Source of the DNA: Rostratula benghalensis
Taxonomy: Eukaryota > Chordata > Aves > Charadriiformes > Rostratulidae
Assembly: GCA_013399305.1 (NCBI GenBank)
Contig: VXAI01000066.1
Location: 1,408,055 to 1,472,054 of the forward strand
Length of the DNA stretch: 64,000 nt
Direction: 5' to 3'
Both the position numbers and the translations under genes were made by a program. Shown here in pieces: positions 45,101-57,100 of this stretch. The first letter of the stretch is position 1. Every line of letters starts with the position of its first letter. The notes under the pieces are model-generated. The model was not told the origin of the DNA. It saw only the letters and a list, made by a program, of their open reading frames with translations, and did no database searches.

Positions 45101-48100
45101 TCACTGCTAAGATCACTTCCTATCCCTGCTGCATGAGCTGTTTCAGCCTGCTCTCTGCATTTTTTCCACCCCTCTGTTCAATTTCAAAGCAGCAGGCCCT
45201 AGACACTGTGTCTCACTCATTACAATTACACCCTCAAACACACTTGTTAAGCTAAGAACATTTGTGCTTTGTTTCTTCCCATGATATCCCTAGTACCTTG
45301 GAAAAAACGTTATAAATATCTGCAAAATTGCATTAGTTCATGGCTCCCCTTTACCTCATTTCTGCAGAAACTGGAAGGGAAACAAGGCAAAAGGAGTTGG
45401 CTGATGATGCGTTGTAAAATCTCTGAGCTTGGTTATATCAGATCTGTGGTATCTCTCTATAAAAGGTATCAGACAACATCTCCACGGGGCAATGCAAGGC
45501 CTATTAGGGCCTCACCTACAACCTGTGTTCACAAACACTATGGTAACACAAAGAAACCATAGCAGCGTGTTCCACTTTCAGGTGCAAACAGCTACAGCAG
45601 AAGCCAGAAGCCTAGGATGAAATTATCTGGCCCCTGTTATTCAGGAAGCTGATTTGGAAGTCAGTTCTTTTCAACATTTGAATACAAAGTACTTTTGATG
45701 CTGCACAGAGAAAGTAAATGGGTTGTATCTCTGCACAGCAAGGAATAAAGCAACTGGAATAGCACTGCTTCTTTCTTGCCAGTCAGCTCACCATAGAAGA
45801 AAGCTCAGTTCTGCATAAGAAGAAGGTTTGCTGACCTTGGTGGAAGCTCCACAAGGAGGTTGTAGCTCACATCCAAAACTTCCAGTTTCTTTGCTTCACA
45901 GGCCCAGTCTGGGACACATTGCAGTTGATTGCTGTGAAAAGCAAGGGGGGAAAGCTAGACACCAGCAGTCCATATGGAACACACCCTGTTTGAATACTGC
46001 ATATCATTAGCAACAGCCAAACAAAAAACAACAGGCAGAAAAATTAACACAGTATCTGAGCTCATTCAGCCCAGTAAGTTGCTACAAGTTCAGTGGTCCC
46101 TGCTTGGCTTATTTTTGCTGATTACAGCCTACAGCTGAAGGACAGCCAGTCACCCGAGTAGGTCACACCGGTTCAGAGAGGCTTTTGGTCTGGGACACTT
46201 TCATCATTCTTTAGAGCTGTGCTTTAGAGTTCTTTTGTGAAAAGAGAGTGCCTTCCCTCAATTGCTCTCAACTCCTTCCAAAGCTTAAAAGCTTCAGAAA
46301 ATTTCTGCAGAAAACCACAAAGGTGTCCAGATACTTGCTTTATATTCTATGGTGTACAGTCACTTACTGAGAGAGTTCTAGACACGTCAGTTGACCAGGA
46401 ACTGGATAAATATTGACAGCTGTCAGACCTGATGAAGTAAAGAAAATAATTATGATTGCAGAGCTTCAGAGGGGAAAAAAGCACAGAGAAGTGGACAGAC
46501 TAGCTAGCAAGTGAGACTCATAATCTTAACTTTATGGATACTCAAGGTCTCTACTCATCCTTCCCAAGACAGAGTTCACACTTCATACGCCTGCCATAAA
46601 ATCCCATTTCTCCATCTGCCACATGGGGCACCAGAACAAGGGAGAACTGTATCTTTATTTGTGGGCTCCCAAGCAGATCTCACTGGAAGACAAATTCCTA
46701 GGACAGTAACTCATCCCCACAAACTCTCCGTTAGACAGCCTGTGCATAGACGTGGGAATGTGATCCCTAGGAGCTGACCTCAGAAGACCCATCACATACA
46801 GTCTCACTACTGTAACATCAGTGTAAGCACTTTTTTTTTTTCCTCCTGTGTAGGAGAGGACGAAAACCTCTTTTTCTTTGTTCCCAGGGCTTGAAGGAAT
46901 AAGGCAGGTGAAGAAGAGAAAAGGACGTACAGTTGCTGTTGGCATAGAGGGCCCGGAGGGAGAAGCCGCTCAGAGTCAACTCTTTCAGGTTATTCCGCTC
47001 GCAGTGCAGCTGCTCCAGGCAGCCCAAGGAGCTCAGATCCAGATCTGACATCTGATTGTCTCGTAAATCCAAGTAAGTCACAGATTTGTTCCCCTCCAGA
47101 GTGTCAGCTGCTGTTCTCTTCAGGTTGTTCAGCCTAAACACTCAGAGATAAGCGTTATAAAGTCAGAAAATAGGACAGTGAACACTGCACATCAGTAAGA
47201 GAGAAAAAAGAAGAGGAAAGTAAGTTCTGGTGAAGGCTAACACCAAAGGTGAGCACAATGAAATGTGGGAGGAGCAATGGTGGATTTCAGGCAGTGAAAA
47301 ACATTTCCTTTGTCTGCACTGCCATGCAAAACCATTTTAAATCATTCCCTAGTGTTTAAGAAATCCTGAACACCAACCTAGAAATTAGAAGCCAGGCCCA
47401 GGGACAGCTACTTTGCACCGACACAGGAAGCTGATGCAAAGTCTAGATAGGAGCCTGCATTGTCACAGACAAAAAGTTCTTTGTCCCTTTCTGAGAGCTC
47501 TGCACCTGATTGCGATTCTCTGCCTGGAGATTCACAATCACACCTTGGGGTGACTGTGAATCTCCAAGGGAAGGGGGGTGAGGTGGAAACCAGAGAGCTG
47601 AGTGACATTCAGTGGCTTCAGGCATTGCCCTGTTAACCTTGCTTCACTAAGTGAATTCTGCACACCCTCAGAAACAGAACTCCCTAAAAACTAAAGGTTC
47701 AGTAAGAGAGAAAAATTACACCTAGTTTATTGCAAAATGTACTGGAAGTTGCACAGCTCCCCTGTGGTGAGTAGAAAGTAGGAGTCTGGTTTATCAACAC
47801 GTGCAAGCTTCCCCCCTTACCTCAGGTCCACACTTTTGATGTGACTCATGCGGTTCAGCGCTGCCAGGTCCAGGGTCTCCAGCAAGTTCCCTGCCAGGGC
47901 TAGTTTGTCTAAGACAATGAGTTTCTCACAAATTGCTGGCAGTTCACAGAAGTTATTAAAGGAAAGCCCAAGACAGCTGAGCTGTTGCAGACTTCCCAGT
48001 TCTTCTGGTAAGGATGTGAGGAAATTCCCATCAAGCCAGAAGGTCTGGAGGCTGCAGTGGAGAAAAAGAGAAAGAAAATAATTCAGCAAAGAGTAGTGAG

Positions 48101-51100
48101 CATCAGATTTAGCATTTTCAGTGAATTTCCTCATCTATCTAGCTGGTCACAAATGTTGCCATTTTTTAAAGGCACCTAACGGTTATTTTTATTCTTATAC
48201 ATATAAAGTTACTGGAGTACTTTTATTATGCATGTAACAGGCTTGGGACTGTGCATATGCAATACCAAATACTTCCTAAATTGTTCTGGAAGTAAACTTC
48301 CAGTTGTGCTAAAGATTGTAAGTTAACATAAGCAAATTACAAATTACGCCGTAAGTGAAAGATCTTCACTTAATCACTTAGTTTTCTACAAATTAAGAAC
48401 TCCTCACCTAGCATGCTGGACAATCAATGTCAAACTAAAACCAAAACCAACAGCAGTAACAGTACAACTTGTCTCATTAAACTATAAATCACCCAGCTGC
48501 TGGAATCTCCTATTACTGGTATGGCACTTACAGCACAGTTTAATCCCAATTCCTAGCACACTAATGCACTGGTAACAGGTTTTTACATTCTATTTGCCCA
48601 TTTAGACACCAAAAATAACATAGATTTCTGTTGCAAGATGAATTGTTTTAAAGTTTGCATGGCTTTTGATACTCAAACCCCCAAAATACAATTCCCTCAT
48701 TATGATTATGTTCCAACAAAGAACTTTCTGAGCAGTGTTTAATGGTGGTGGAAATGCAACCTGGGGCCATAAGAAGTTCTCATTCATAAAGGCTCAAGGG
48801 GTCAGGAAGATGACTGGACCCATAGCTAAGCTGTAAATCTCTGAAAACTGTAAGCCTGTGTACAGCTTTTTCCTCTGCATATGGCTAAAACACTGGGAAC
48901 AACTAATTCACATCCAGTGTAGCTGCAGATACTTCTTTTAAAGATCAAGCTGGAGGAGGAACCACAACAAATCAATCACTCAATGTCAATCTTGATCTAA
49001 ACAAATGCAATAATAATCTTGCAACTGAATTTACCTAAACTTTTGCATTCTGTGTAGCTACTGGGGGAAATGGAGAAGGTTTTTAACAGTTCTGCAGAAG
49101 TTTATCAAAACATACTAGTGCTAACAAATCACTAGACCTCTATGAAAAGGTACCACAGAAAAATTTTATACAATAAATGAAAACTTTAATAGAAACTGCT
49201 TTAGCATTGCAAATATTAAATACAAACAAATAAACAGAAATTCAGAAAGTCACACACCTCTGCAACTGCAGAAAAACACACATTAAGTCATTTCAGAAAT
49301 AATACAATTGTCTTCAGACAATGCTTCACCTGCATGAAGTTTCCTCAGCTTTTCTACATCAGTAGCTGTAATGTTTTCCTAGTAGAGATTAAGGAACTGC
49401 ACCTGGGACTGTCTTTGGTCCTATAAGATATCCTTATGCTTTCACTTGCATGCAGCCAAGAAATCTGCAATCTCTTTTGTGTAAGACATTTGTTAATACT
49501 GCAGCAATATAAGCAGCATGCTCTTGCTTGTGTAAATAAGGTCCACAGGAGAGGTCTCAAAGCCTAGCTGGTCTCCACAGATATTTCACTGTACTAATCT
49601 GTGGCTTCTGGAAGTGACCCCAGCAGCATGATCTTTAGAAACTCTGAACTGTTTTTATGTAAACATAACAATATTTGTGTTTAACCAATAAGGAACCACC
49701 GCAATAGTAGTTTAAAAACAATTAGAAAGTTTATTAAACTTTAAGTGAGAGTATATCCATATGCTTAGAAGCCTTCACATTTACTGTAGTTCAGCAAGGT
49801 GGGGCCTGTGATTCAAGGCATCATAACCCCGTGTTAAGTGTCCTCCCAGGTCACAGTCCATTCATCTCTTCTGTTAGAAAACTGATTCACACTAAGATAT
49901 TTTACATAACCAGCAGAATAGGCAAGAAGTCATAAATGATGAATAACTTGCTGTATACCAGTGACTTAAAAATACTGTGCTATCTTCATTGCCAAGGAAG
50001 AACAAACCTTATTGGACATTGTGGTTCTTGACCTGAGAGGTCAAATTTATTCTTCATGGGGAGAAGAGGCTGCCCCAGCTCTCCTATTTTCAATAGTAGT
50101 AACTTTCTTCTCAGCTGTGCTCAACTGAAGCACCAAAGATGTTTAGAAAAAAAAAAAAAAAAGAAGAATGTACTCACTTCAACAGTTTGCCAATCTGGCT
50201 TGGCAAGTAATGAAGTCCATTGCAGGAAATATTAAGCTCTGTCAGAGTAGAGATCTCGCACAGTGATACAGGAAACTCTCCCAGTCTATTATGAGACAGG
50301 TTCAGGCTCTTCAACTGAGAAAACCTATTGGCAGGAGTAGCAGTTAATTCACAACCATCCACACTCTCCAAGCAAAAACATACAAAACCAGTCATAAAGA
50401 GTCCTTAAGTCTTTGTACACTAGTGACACAGTCTGCTAACTCATTATGGGAGTTTCTGCACAAAAGTGGGTTTAAATCACTGATATTGTGCATCTCAGTG
50501 GTAATATTGAAAGTGATCAAATACTACAGTTATACTGCGCAAACCAGTAACAACCTACTGTCCTGACTCCTGACAGGCTTCCTCCTAGTGACTACTGACT
50601 GATTAAGGTCACTAAAATTACTTGGTTCAAATTTACCTTCAAAGAATTTAGAGTAAGTGTCTACCATTATGCAGCTTGGGAAAACAGGAGCTAAAGACAT
50701 TAGTTGAGAGTATTATGAGGAGAAAACAGCAGAGGGGAATACCCTTTTCAAGCTAGACACAACAGAGACCTGGCAGAGCTGTAAAAGGGAAAACCAGGCA
50801 AGTGCTGACTTCACACTGGGAAGCCCCAAGACCTGTACCCAGAGGTCCTTGGAAGAGATTCCACATCTAAAGTGCCACTTCCTTGGCAGACAGTACCATA
50901 GGTACAGCCACACAAGTACAGCCACAGCCTTCACATTCACTATGCTCCCATCTGTGCTTAATGAACAGTTGCCTACTTCAGTCCCTTCTGGCATTCTGGT
51001 AGGTCCACATAGAGAGAAGAAACTCAGCATGGGCTGGAGTAATATACAAGATGTTCTTCTCAAAGAGTTCCTGCCTCTTTCTATAGGAAGCAGAAGTATT

Positions 51101-54100
51101 TTTTCTCCAAGTAATAACCTCCTCATCCCAAACTCGAACCAATAGAAATTAATTCGGTGGGGAAATTAGCATTGTACTTTTATGAAACAATTGCCAATCG
51201 CATGTAATGTACCAGAGAACCACCTCTTGGAAATATATAGTTCACTCATCTGCTCCTGCTTTTGCTAGGCAATAGCAAGTAGCTCTTATTTTGAAGCAAA
51301 TATTTTAATACCGGTAACAAAAACAAGGTTAATCAGCTTGAGGGAGAAAAATGCTGCTAACTTGAGATGTCTTGAAGTATAAGTCTAAAAGGTTTTAAAA
51401 CTTTTTTTTCTTCATAGCAACTCCTTTTTCAGATTCAGAATAACTGGAATGATCTGTGTAGGAATTATGCATTAGATTTCTCCATTTTGCTTTACAATCT
51501 GGGGAGGAGGCATTGGTTTTTATTCTAAAAAAGGGAGCATGTCTGAAACCTGGACATGGGTTGTTTGCTTTGAGAAAGCACCTTGTCATGTAAATTAGGG
51601 CACAGGTATTTTATGTTTGCTGCAACCTCAAACAGACTCTTGTAATGCAACTGGAAGCCAAAGGGAAAGATGCTGTATTGGTAATAACCTTCCTCAAGGG
51701 AACATATTGTATCATTGCTAGATCTTTGCATCATACAAAAATCAGAAACTTGCACACAGAACTTCCCAACAATAACAGAAAAGAACGAAACAATGAGGAT
51801 AAACCTATAAATTTGAACTGTCTCATTAACTGGTTCAACTTCAAGAGATTTAGGGCAGATCACAGTTCTCAGGTTTTGGAATTAGAAAATGCTTTAATGG
51901 AACCACTTTCTGTAGAGTTCTACAATGGCTTTTTTTTAATGGCACCTGTCTTTAACACCAACCAGCTCTTTCTCTGTCATTATCAGAGCATGGTGAGAAG
52001 CCTTCCCAAGAGGCATTGCATTAAATGCAACCGCAAAACCAGTTTTCAGAGTTCATCCCTCTGCAACAATATAAAAGCGAACACAAAAAGTGCAACAAAA
52101 GTTTCCAAAAGCTGGGAGAAACTGGAACATGACACAATTTGGTCTGAGACTCCTTGGGCAGACTGTCATATTCAACAGAGAGGAAAATTCTCAAAAGCCT
52201 TCTGATTTCCCCTTCTGTTCCCTCTACCCTCGTCCCAAATTCTTAAGCAGTAGGGATGCAGGAATGGAATCCAAATCCAGCTCTCGAATTCAAGTTGTAT
52301 ACAGGAACAATGTATTACAGGGAATAAGGATCCTGAAATCATTATGGCTACTCAAGTTTTGGTCTGTGCTCTCACAAGGCATATTGAGATTACAGCAACA
52401 AGGTCTGGAAACACAGCAACAATTCCCTCAGAGGGATGGCCATCCTCTCTTCAGCTGGCCTGAACTATGCCCATTTTAACACAACATCCTCTGCCACCAA
52501 AGCATCCCAGTACAACTCTGTTCATCTCGCCAGAACAGTGATAGCAGACATGCATGTGTGTGCACACACAAACATCAATGAAGATCAGACTTGATAACAT
52601 TTCCCAGAAAGGGGAGACACCTGAAAGGCAGTAAGATACAAAAAAAAAAAGTAAACTAGAAGATGTAACAACACAGGTGAGATTATTTAATTTCCCTTGC
52701 TTAACGTTTCCCTTTTAATTAATTATTTTTATTCCATTATTATAGTTATGGCTAATTACACTCCTAGAGCTCCAAAAATTTCCTCAGAGAAAGAGATCTG
52801 ATCATTGCAAAAAATTCTGCAGTTTGGAATGGTCAATCTCTAGGCACTGGTAACACCTACTGAAAGGGAATGAGTGTCTTCACCTGGGGCTGTGACCGGA
52901 TAAACACCCTAAAAACCTCAGAAAGAAAATCTTTTCAAAAGGCAATGAGCAGCCTTATGTGGGCTACCTAATGCTACCTGTTGATTCAAGATTGTGTGAA
53001 GTGAGGGCTTCTTTTATGGCTTTTGTTTGTTTGAGGATTTCTGCTCCATCAGACATAGTCACTGCCAGGAAAAGAGTCGAGTTTCTGACAGGTCAGATCT
53101 CTTGTTGACTACATGCAAGGTCAAAAGAAATTTCAAGCCCCTTTGCTGATCCTGTGAACCAAGGATATCGCATTTTAGAAAATAAAGTTCTGATATGGTT
53201 TTCAACATCATACAGTGTATTTAAAGAGAGAAGTAGAAGGCAAAATCTTGAATTACTTTAAGCAGCTTTTCCAATAACAGAATCTATTTCAATCCAGCAG
53301 TTAGCATTTCAACAAGTTTGGAATTAAAACAAAACCAGACCAGACTCTGGCTCTCACTGTAACTGCAAAGAATTTCCACAGGTGAGCAACTGTTTTCCCT
53401 GTATACTCTGACAGACACCTGGGTATCTCATTACTCTGTAGGAAGAAAAACTAAACCTTATAATAGGCACCTAGAGATCAAAACAAAACCATACCAAAAA
53501 AAACAAGCCAAAACAAAAACCTGCAGTTTTACAAAGTTTCTCCAAATACAGTTTTAAGGCACAATGTGTTCCAAACACAGAGCCATTTCACAGTATTACT
53601 ATAGGCTTTGCAACAACTTTCAAAATTTATAGTGACTCCTTGAATTCTTTTTAGCATGGCTAGTGTAGATTGACAGACTAATCTTCAACTAGATTTTTAT
53701 GGTTTTCAGAAATTAATTGAAAAATACTTTTGTAAGACTCCTTCACTTACTTAAGATGACTACATCGTGCTTCCATACCATCATACAACTGCTACTCTCT
53801 TAAAAGCAGACCATTACAAGTTCCCAAAGCAAAGCTGGAGTCTCACAGGCCCTCTGCCAATTCCAAATCCACAATCCAAACTTACCAAACCAAGCTTTTT
53901 CAGATCTGCACTTCCTTCCTACGCTCACTCACAACAGCAGCATTATACTTTCTCCCATCTTTTATTTTATACCCTCAAATACTCTCTTTTTACTGAGCAG
54001 CCTTATAGTACTACTGCATCTTGTCCATACAAAGGATGCATCACTCCACAAGGCTCATTTCAGACCAAACTCAGCACAAAGAACCCGTGGAAGGGAGTTA

Positions 54101-57100
54101 ATGAATACTGTGAATTGTTGTTGGAAGCTTATGCCTGCCTGCACTGTTCAGTTCTGCTTCCTTGCCCCCTCATTGTTAGGGCTTCCTGAAGACCAATCTT
54201 TTTATCAGTCCCATGAGAATGGGCAATACACCCCACCTCCTTTTCATCCCTGGATGCTGACATCAAGAACGCCAAATGTAGAAGAAAAATAATTCTTTGC
54301 AGACCTGCAAAGAGAGTCAAGACTCCCTGCTCCACTTGATCTCATGAAATTGTGTCGTAGGTTGAGGTAGATGATGTCTTGACTGTAGAAGAGGTGCTCA
54401 GGTACTTCCTCAAGGCTGTAGCATGAAAGATCAACCATGCCAAGTCGCATGGACACAACCTGAAAAGGAGGAGGAAGAGATGCAGCTGTGCAACAATTTT
54501 TCTCAGGAGGTCTAATGGAAGGCAAAAGAGTGCAAGTAGTAAACAATTTGCAAGAACACGAAAGATCCTCCTTGTACCTACCAGGTAGATTCCATGCAGG
54601 AAGCTGAGTCCACAGCAGATGAGTTTAAGCCATTTGCTACCACTGTTTCTGCAAGCCCCCGGACAAGAATGCGTACCTGGATACCAACTAGGACACACAG
54701 AAAGCCTCTGTACAGGCAATGGGTACTGCTTGAAAGCTTGGCCATAAGGGAGCCAACCTAATAGAGAAAACTGTATATTTTGGCTGAGGAAAGCTGCCAA
54801 GGAAGCATAATCTGAGTGCCTTCCAAAGATGCAAGCAGCAACAGGAAGCAGTTGACTTTCCAGATCAGCCCTAAGGTTTACAGAACCTCTGCTTGGCCAA
54901 GCTACTACTTCTGACTTTCTTTTGCTAGCTTGTTCAGTGTATAATACTGGGAACATAACCTGTTATGATGAAAAGGCTTCATAAAATATATTTTTGCATT
55001 ATTTCATAAAGTCTTTGCAAATACCACATCTCCTTTCATTAGTATGCTTTGTTTTGAGCACTTCAGTGCTTCATTCCAGATTTTATTACCTGCTTTATCC
55101 TGAACTCATTTAATATTTCAGAATATTATATGAGGTCAAAGTGTGGCTCAGCATTAAGCTATCACCATCTAATTGTACTCTAATGTGGAATAAGGACACA
55201 GCTTTGAACAAAGTACACTTCCCTTGCTGACCTATGATCTCTGAGTTAACTCAAACCTATCAGGGTAGCCCCGTGCCAGTCCAGGCCCATCCAAGTAAGG
55301 CAATGGCTGTGCACAAATTGCACATTTATAGGTTTCAATGGCTGTAAAGTCAGCCAGTCCCTAGGGTTTGCTTTAGTGATCTGAGATTAGCTACTCTCAA
55401 TTAGTAAAGCAGGGATTAAAAAAAAAAAAAAAAGGCAGAATTACTCCTAAACATTGCACAGGCAGAGAGAGAAGGTTGAAAGAAAACCTCTGTCCTGAGC
55501 ACGTAAGAAATGAAGAAAGTTGGAAAGCGTCCTGGGTACTTTCTCCAGCAGCGTAGCTTCATCTCTGCTGTGAACTAGGTCTGCATCAGAAAACCCTTCT
55601 TACCCCTGTAACCCACCACCCAAACTACTGCAGTCTCCAGGGCCTCACCGTGGAGGCCTGTCGGTGCCACCGCTGACACTCTGCCAGTGTTTCAAAGGAC
55701 ACGTGGTACGTTTGAGCTTGTGCTCCGGCAGATGTGAAAGCAAGTGTGTACTGCCGACGCTTCATCTCTTCCACCTGCAAAGGGAGAACTGAAAGTCAAA
55801 CAGTCTGCCCACAGTCCAACAATTACAACGGATCTGAGGTCTAGGGTGAGGTATTCCCAACTACCAGAAACATTACATTTTGCTGAAAACACAATTACAA
55901 AGTTATTGGAGAGAAACACAGAAGTAAATCCTTCTTAACATCTTTCTGCTGAAGTAGATCCAAGAAGTAATAATTTCCAGAATGCCCATTCACAACTTTG
56001 GCTACTAACACAACAACAGAACGAGTGTCTCTTCCTTTTATCAGCCTTAAGACTGCTACCTGAGCAAAGCAAGTATTATACAGTCATAGGATGGGTTGGG
56101 CTGGAAGGGACCTTAAAGATCATTGAGTTCCAACCCCCTGCTGCAGGCAGGGACAAAGCCCCATCCAGCCTGGGCTTGAACACCTCCAGGGACACGGCAC
56201 TCACAGCTTCTCTGGGCAACCTGGGACAGGTCTTGGAAGGCTGCTACAAGATCTCCCCAGAGCCTTCTCTTCTCCAGGCTGAACAACCCCAAGTCTTTCA
56301 GTCTGTCCTCATAGCAGAGGTGCCCCAGCCCTCTAATCATTGTGGCCCTCCGCTGGACTTGTTCCAACAGGTCCCTGTCCTTTAAGTAGACAGGGGTTGT
56401 ACAAGTCTGGCCAGGTTAATGCAGTCATTTGTTACAAAAGCCTGGATTAACCTTTCACAGATAAGACCCATCATTATAATCCCTTCTTCCTTTCTAAGCC
56501 ACAGGGAGCTAACCAAACAGGGAGCCAACCAAACCAAGTCTTACCTTCCCTCCAACGAGAGGCAGGATGTGCATCTTCCCCGTGTGGCTGTCTTTCACAG
56601 AGGACACAATGAGGCAGGTACCACAGAGAATCACCAGGCGCTCTGCCCACTTGTGCAGCTGGGTCTTTCCTTTGCGTACATTATAGACTCCAGAGAGCAG
56701 GACACGATCTGACTGTTCCACTTGACATGGCTTTTCTGAAGGAAAAATGGGACATCAGCAGTTACTTTCCATTTGTTCTTCATTCTCAGCTGTGAGTACC
56801 AACAGCAACACAGCTGTAATGTACAAAATCAGTTAAGATAAATATTAAAAAAATATTAAAAATATTTAAAATATTAAGAAGCTACAGCAATCTTCCAGTT
56901 TCCCTATCCCCCCTGAAACATCCATGATGCCTATGTCCTAGTGCTACAAGACAGCCAGGGGCAACTTTCAAAGACTTCTACTCTGGATCCCAGCTATTTC
57001 ACAACTCCTCAAGCTGTATGTATGAGTGTTCTTATCCTGTAGGGACAGGCAAGTTCCTGTCACTCTTTGAAGCTCCTCTGCTTGGCTTTCAGTGTCTCTG

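Noticed and set aside
54342..54956. 204-codon minus-strand frame with hydrophobic stretches
   Set aside because: It overlaps an LRR exon in the wrong frame and runs through an intron. The hydrophobic stretch comes from the exon's pyrimidine-rich acceptor tract.
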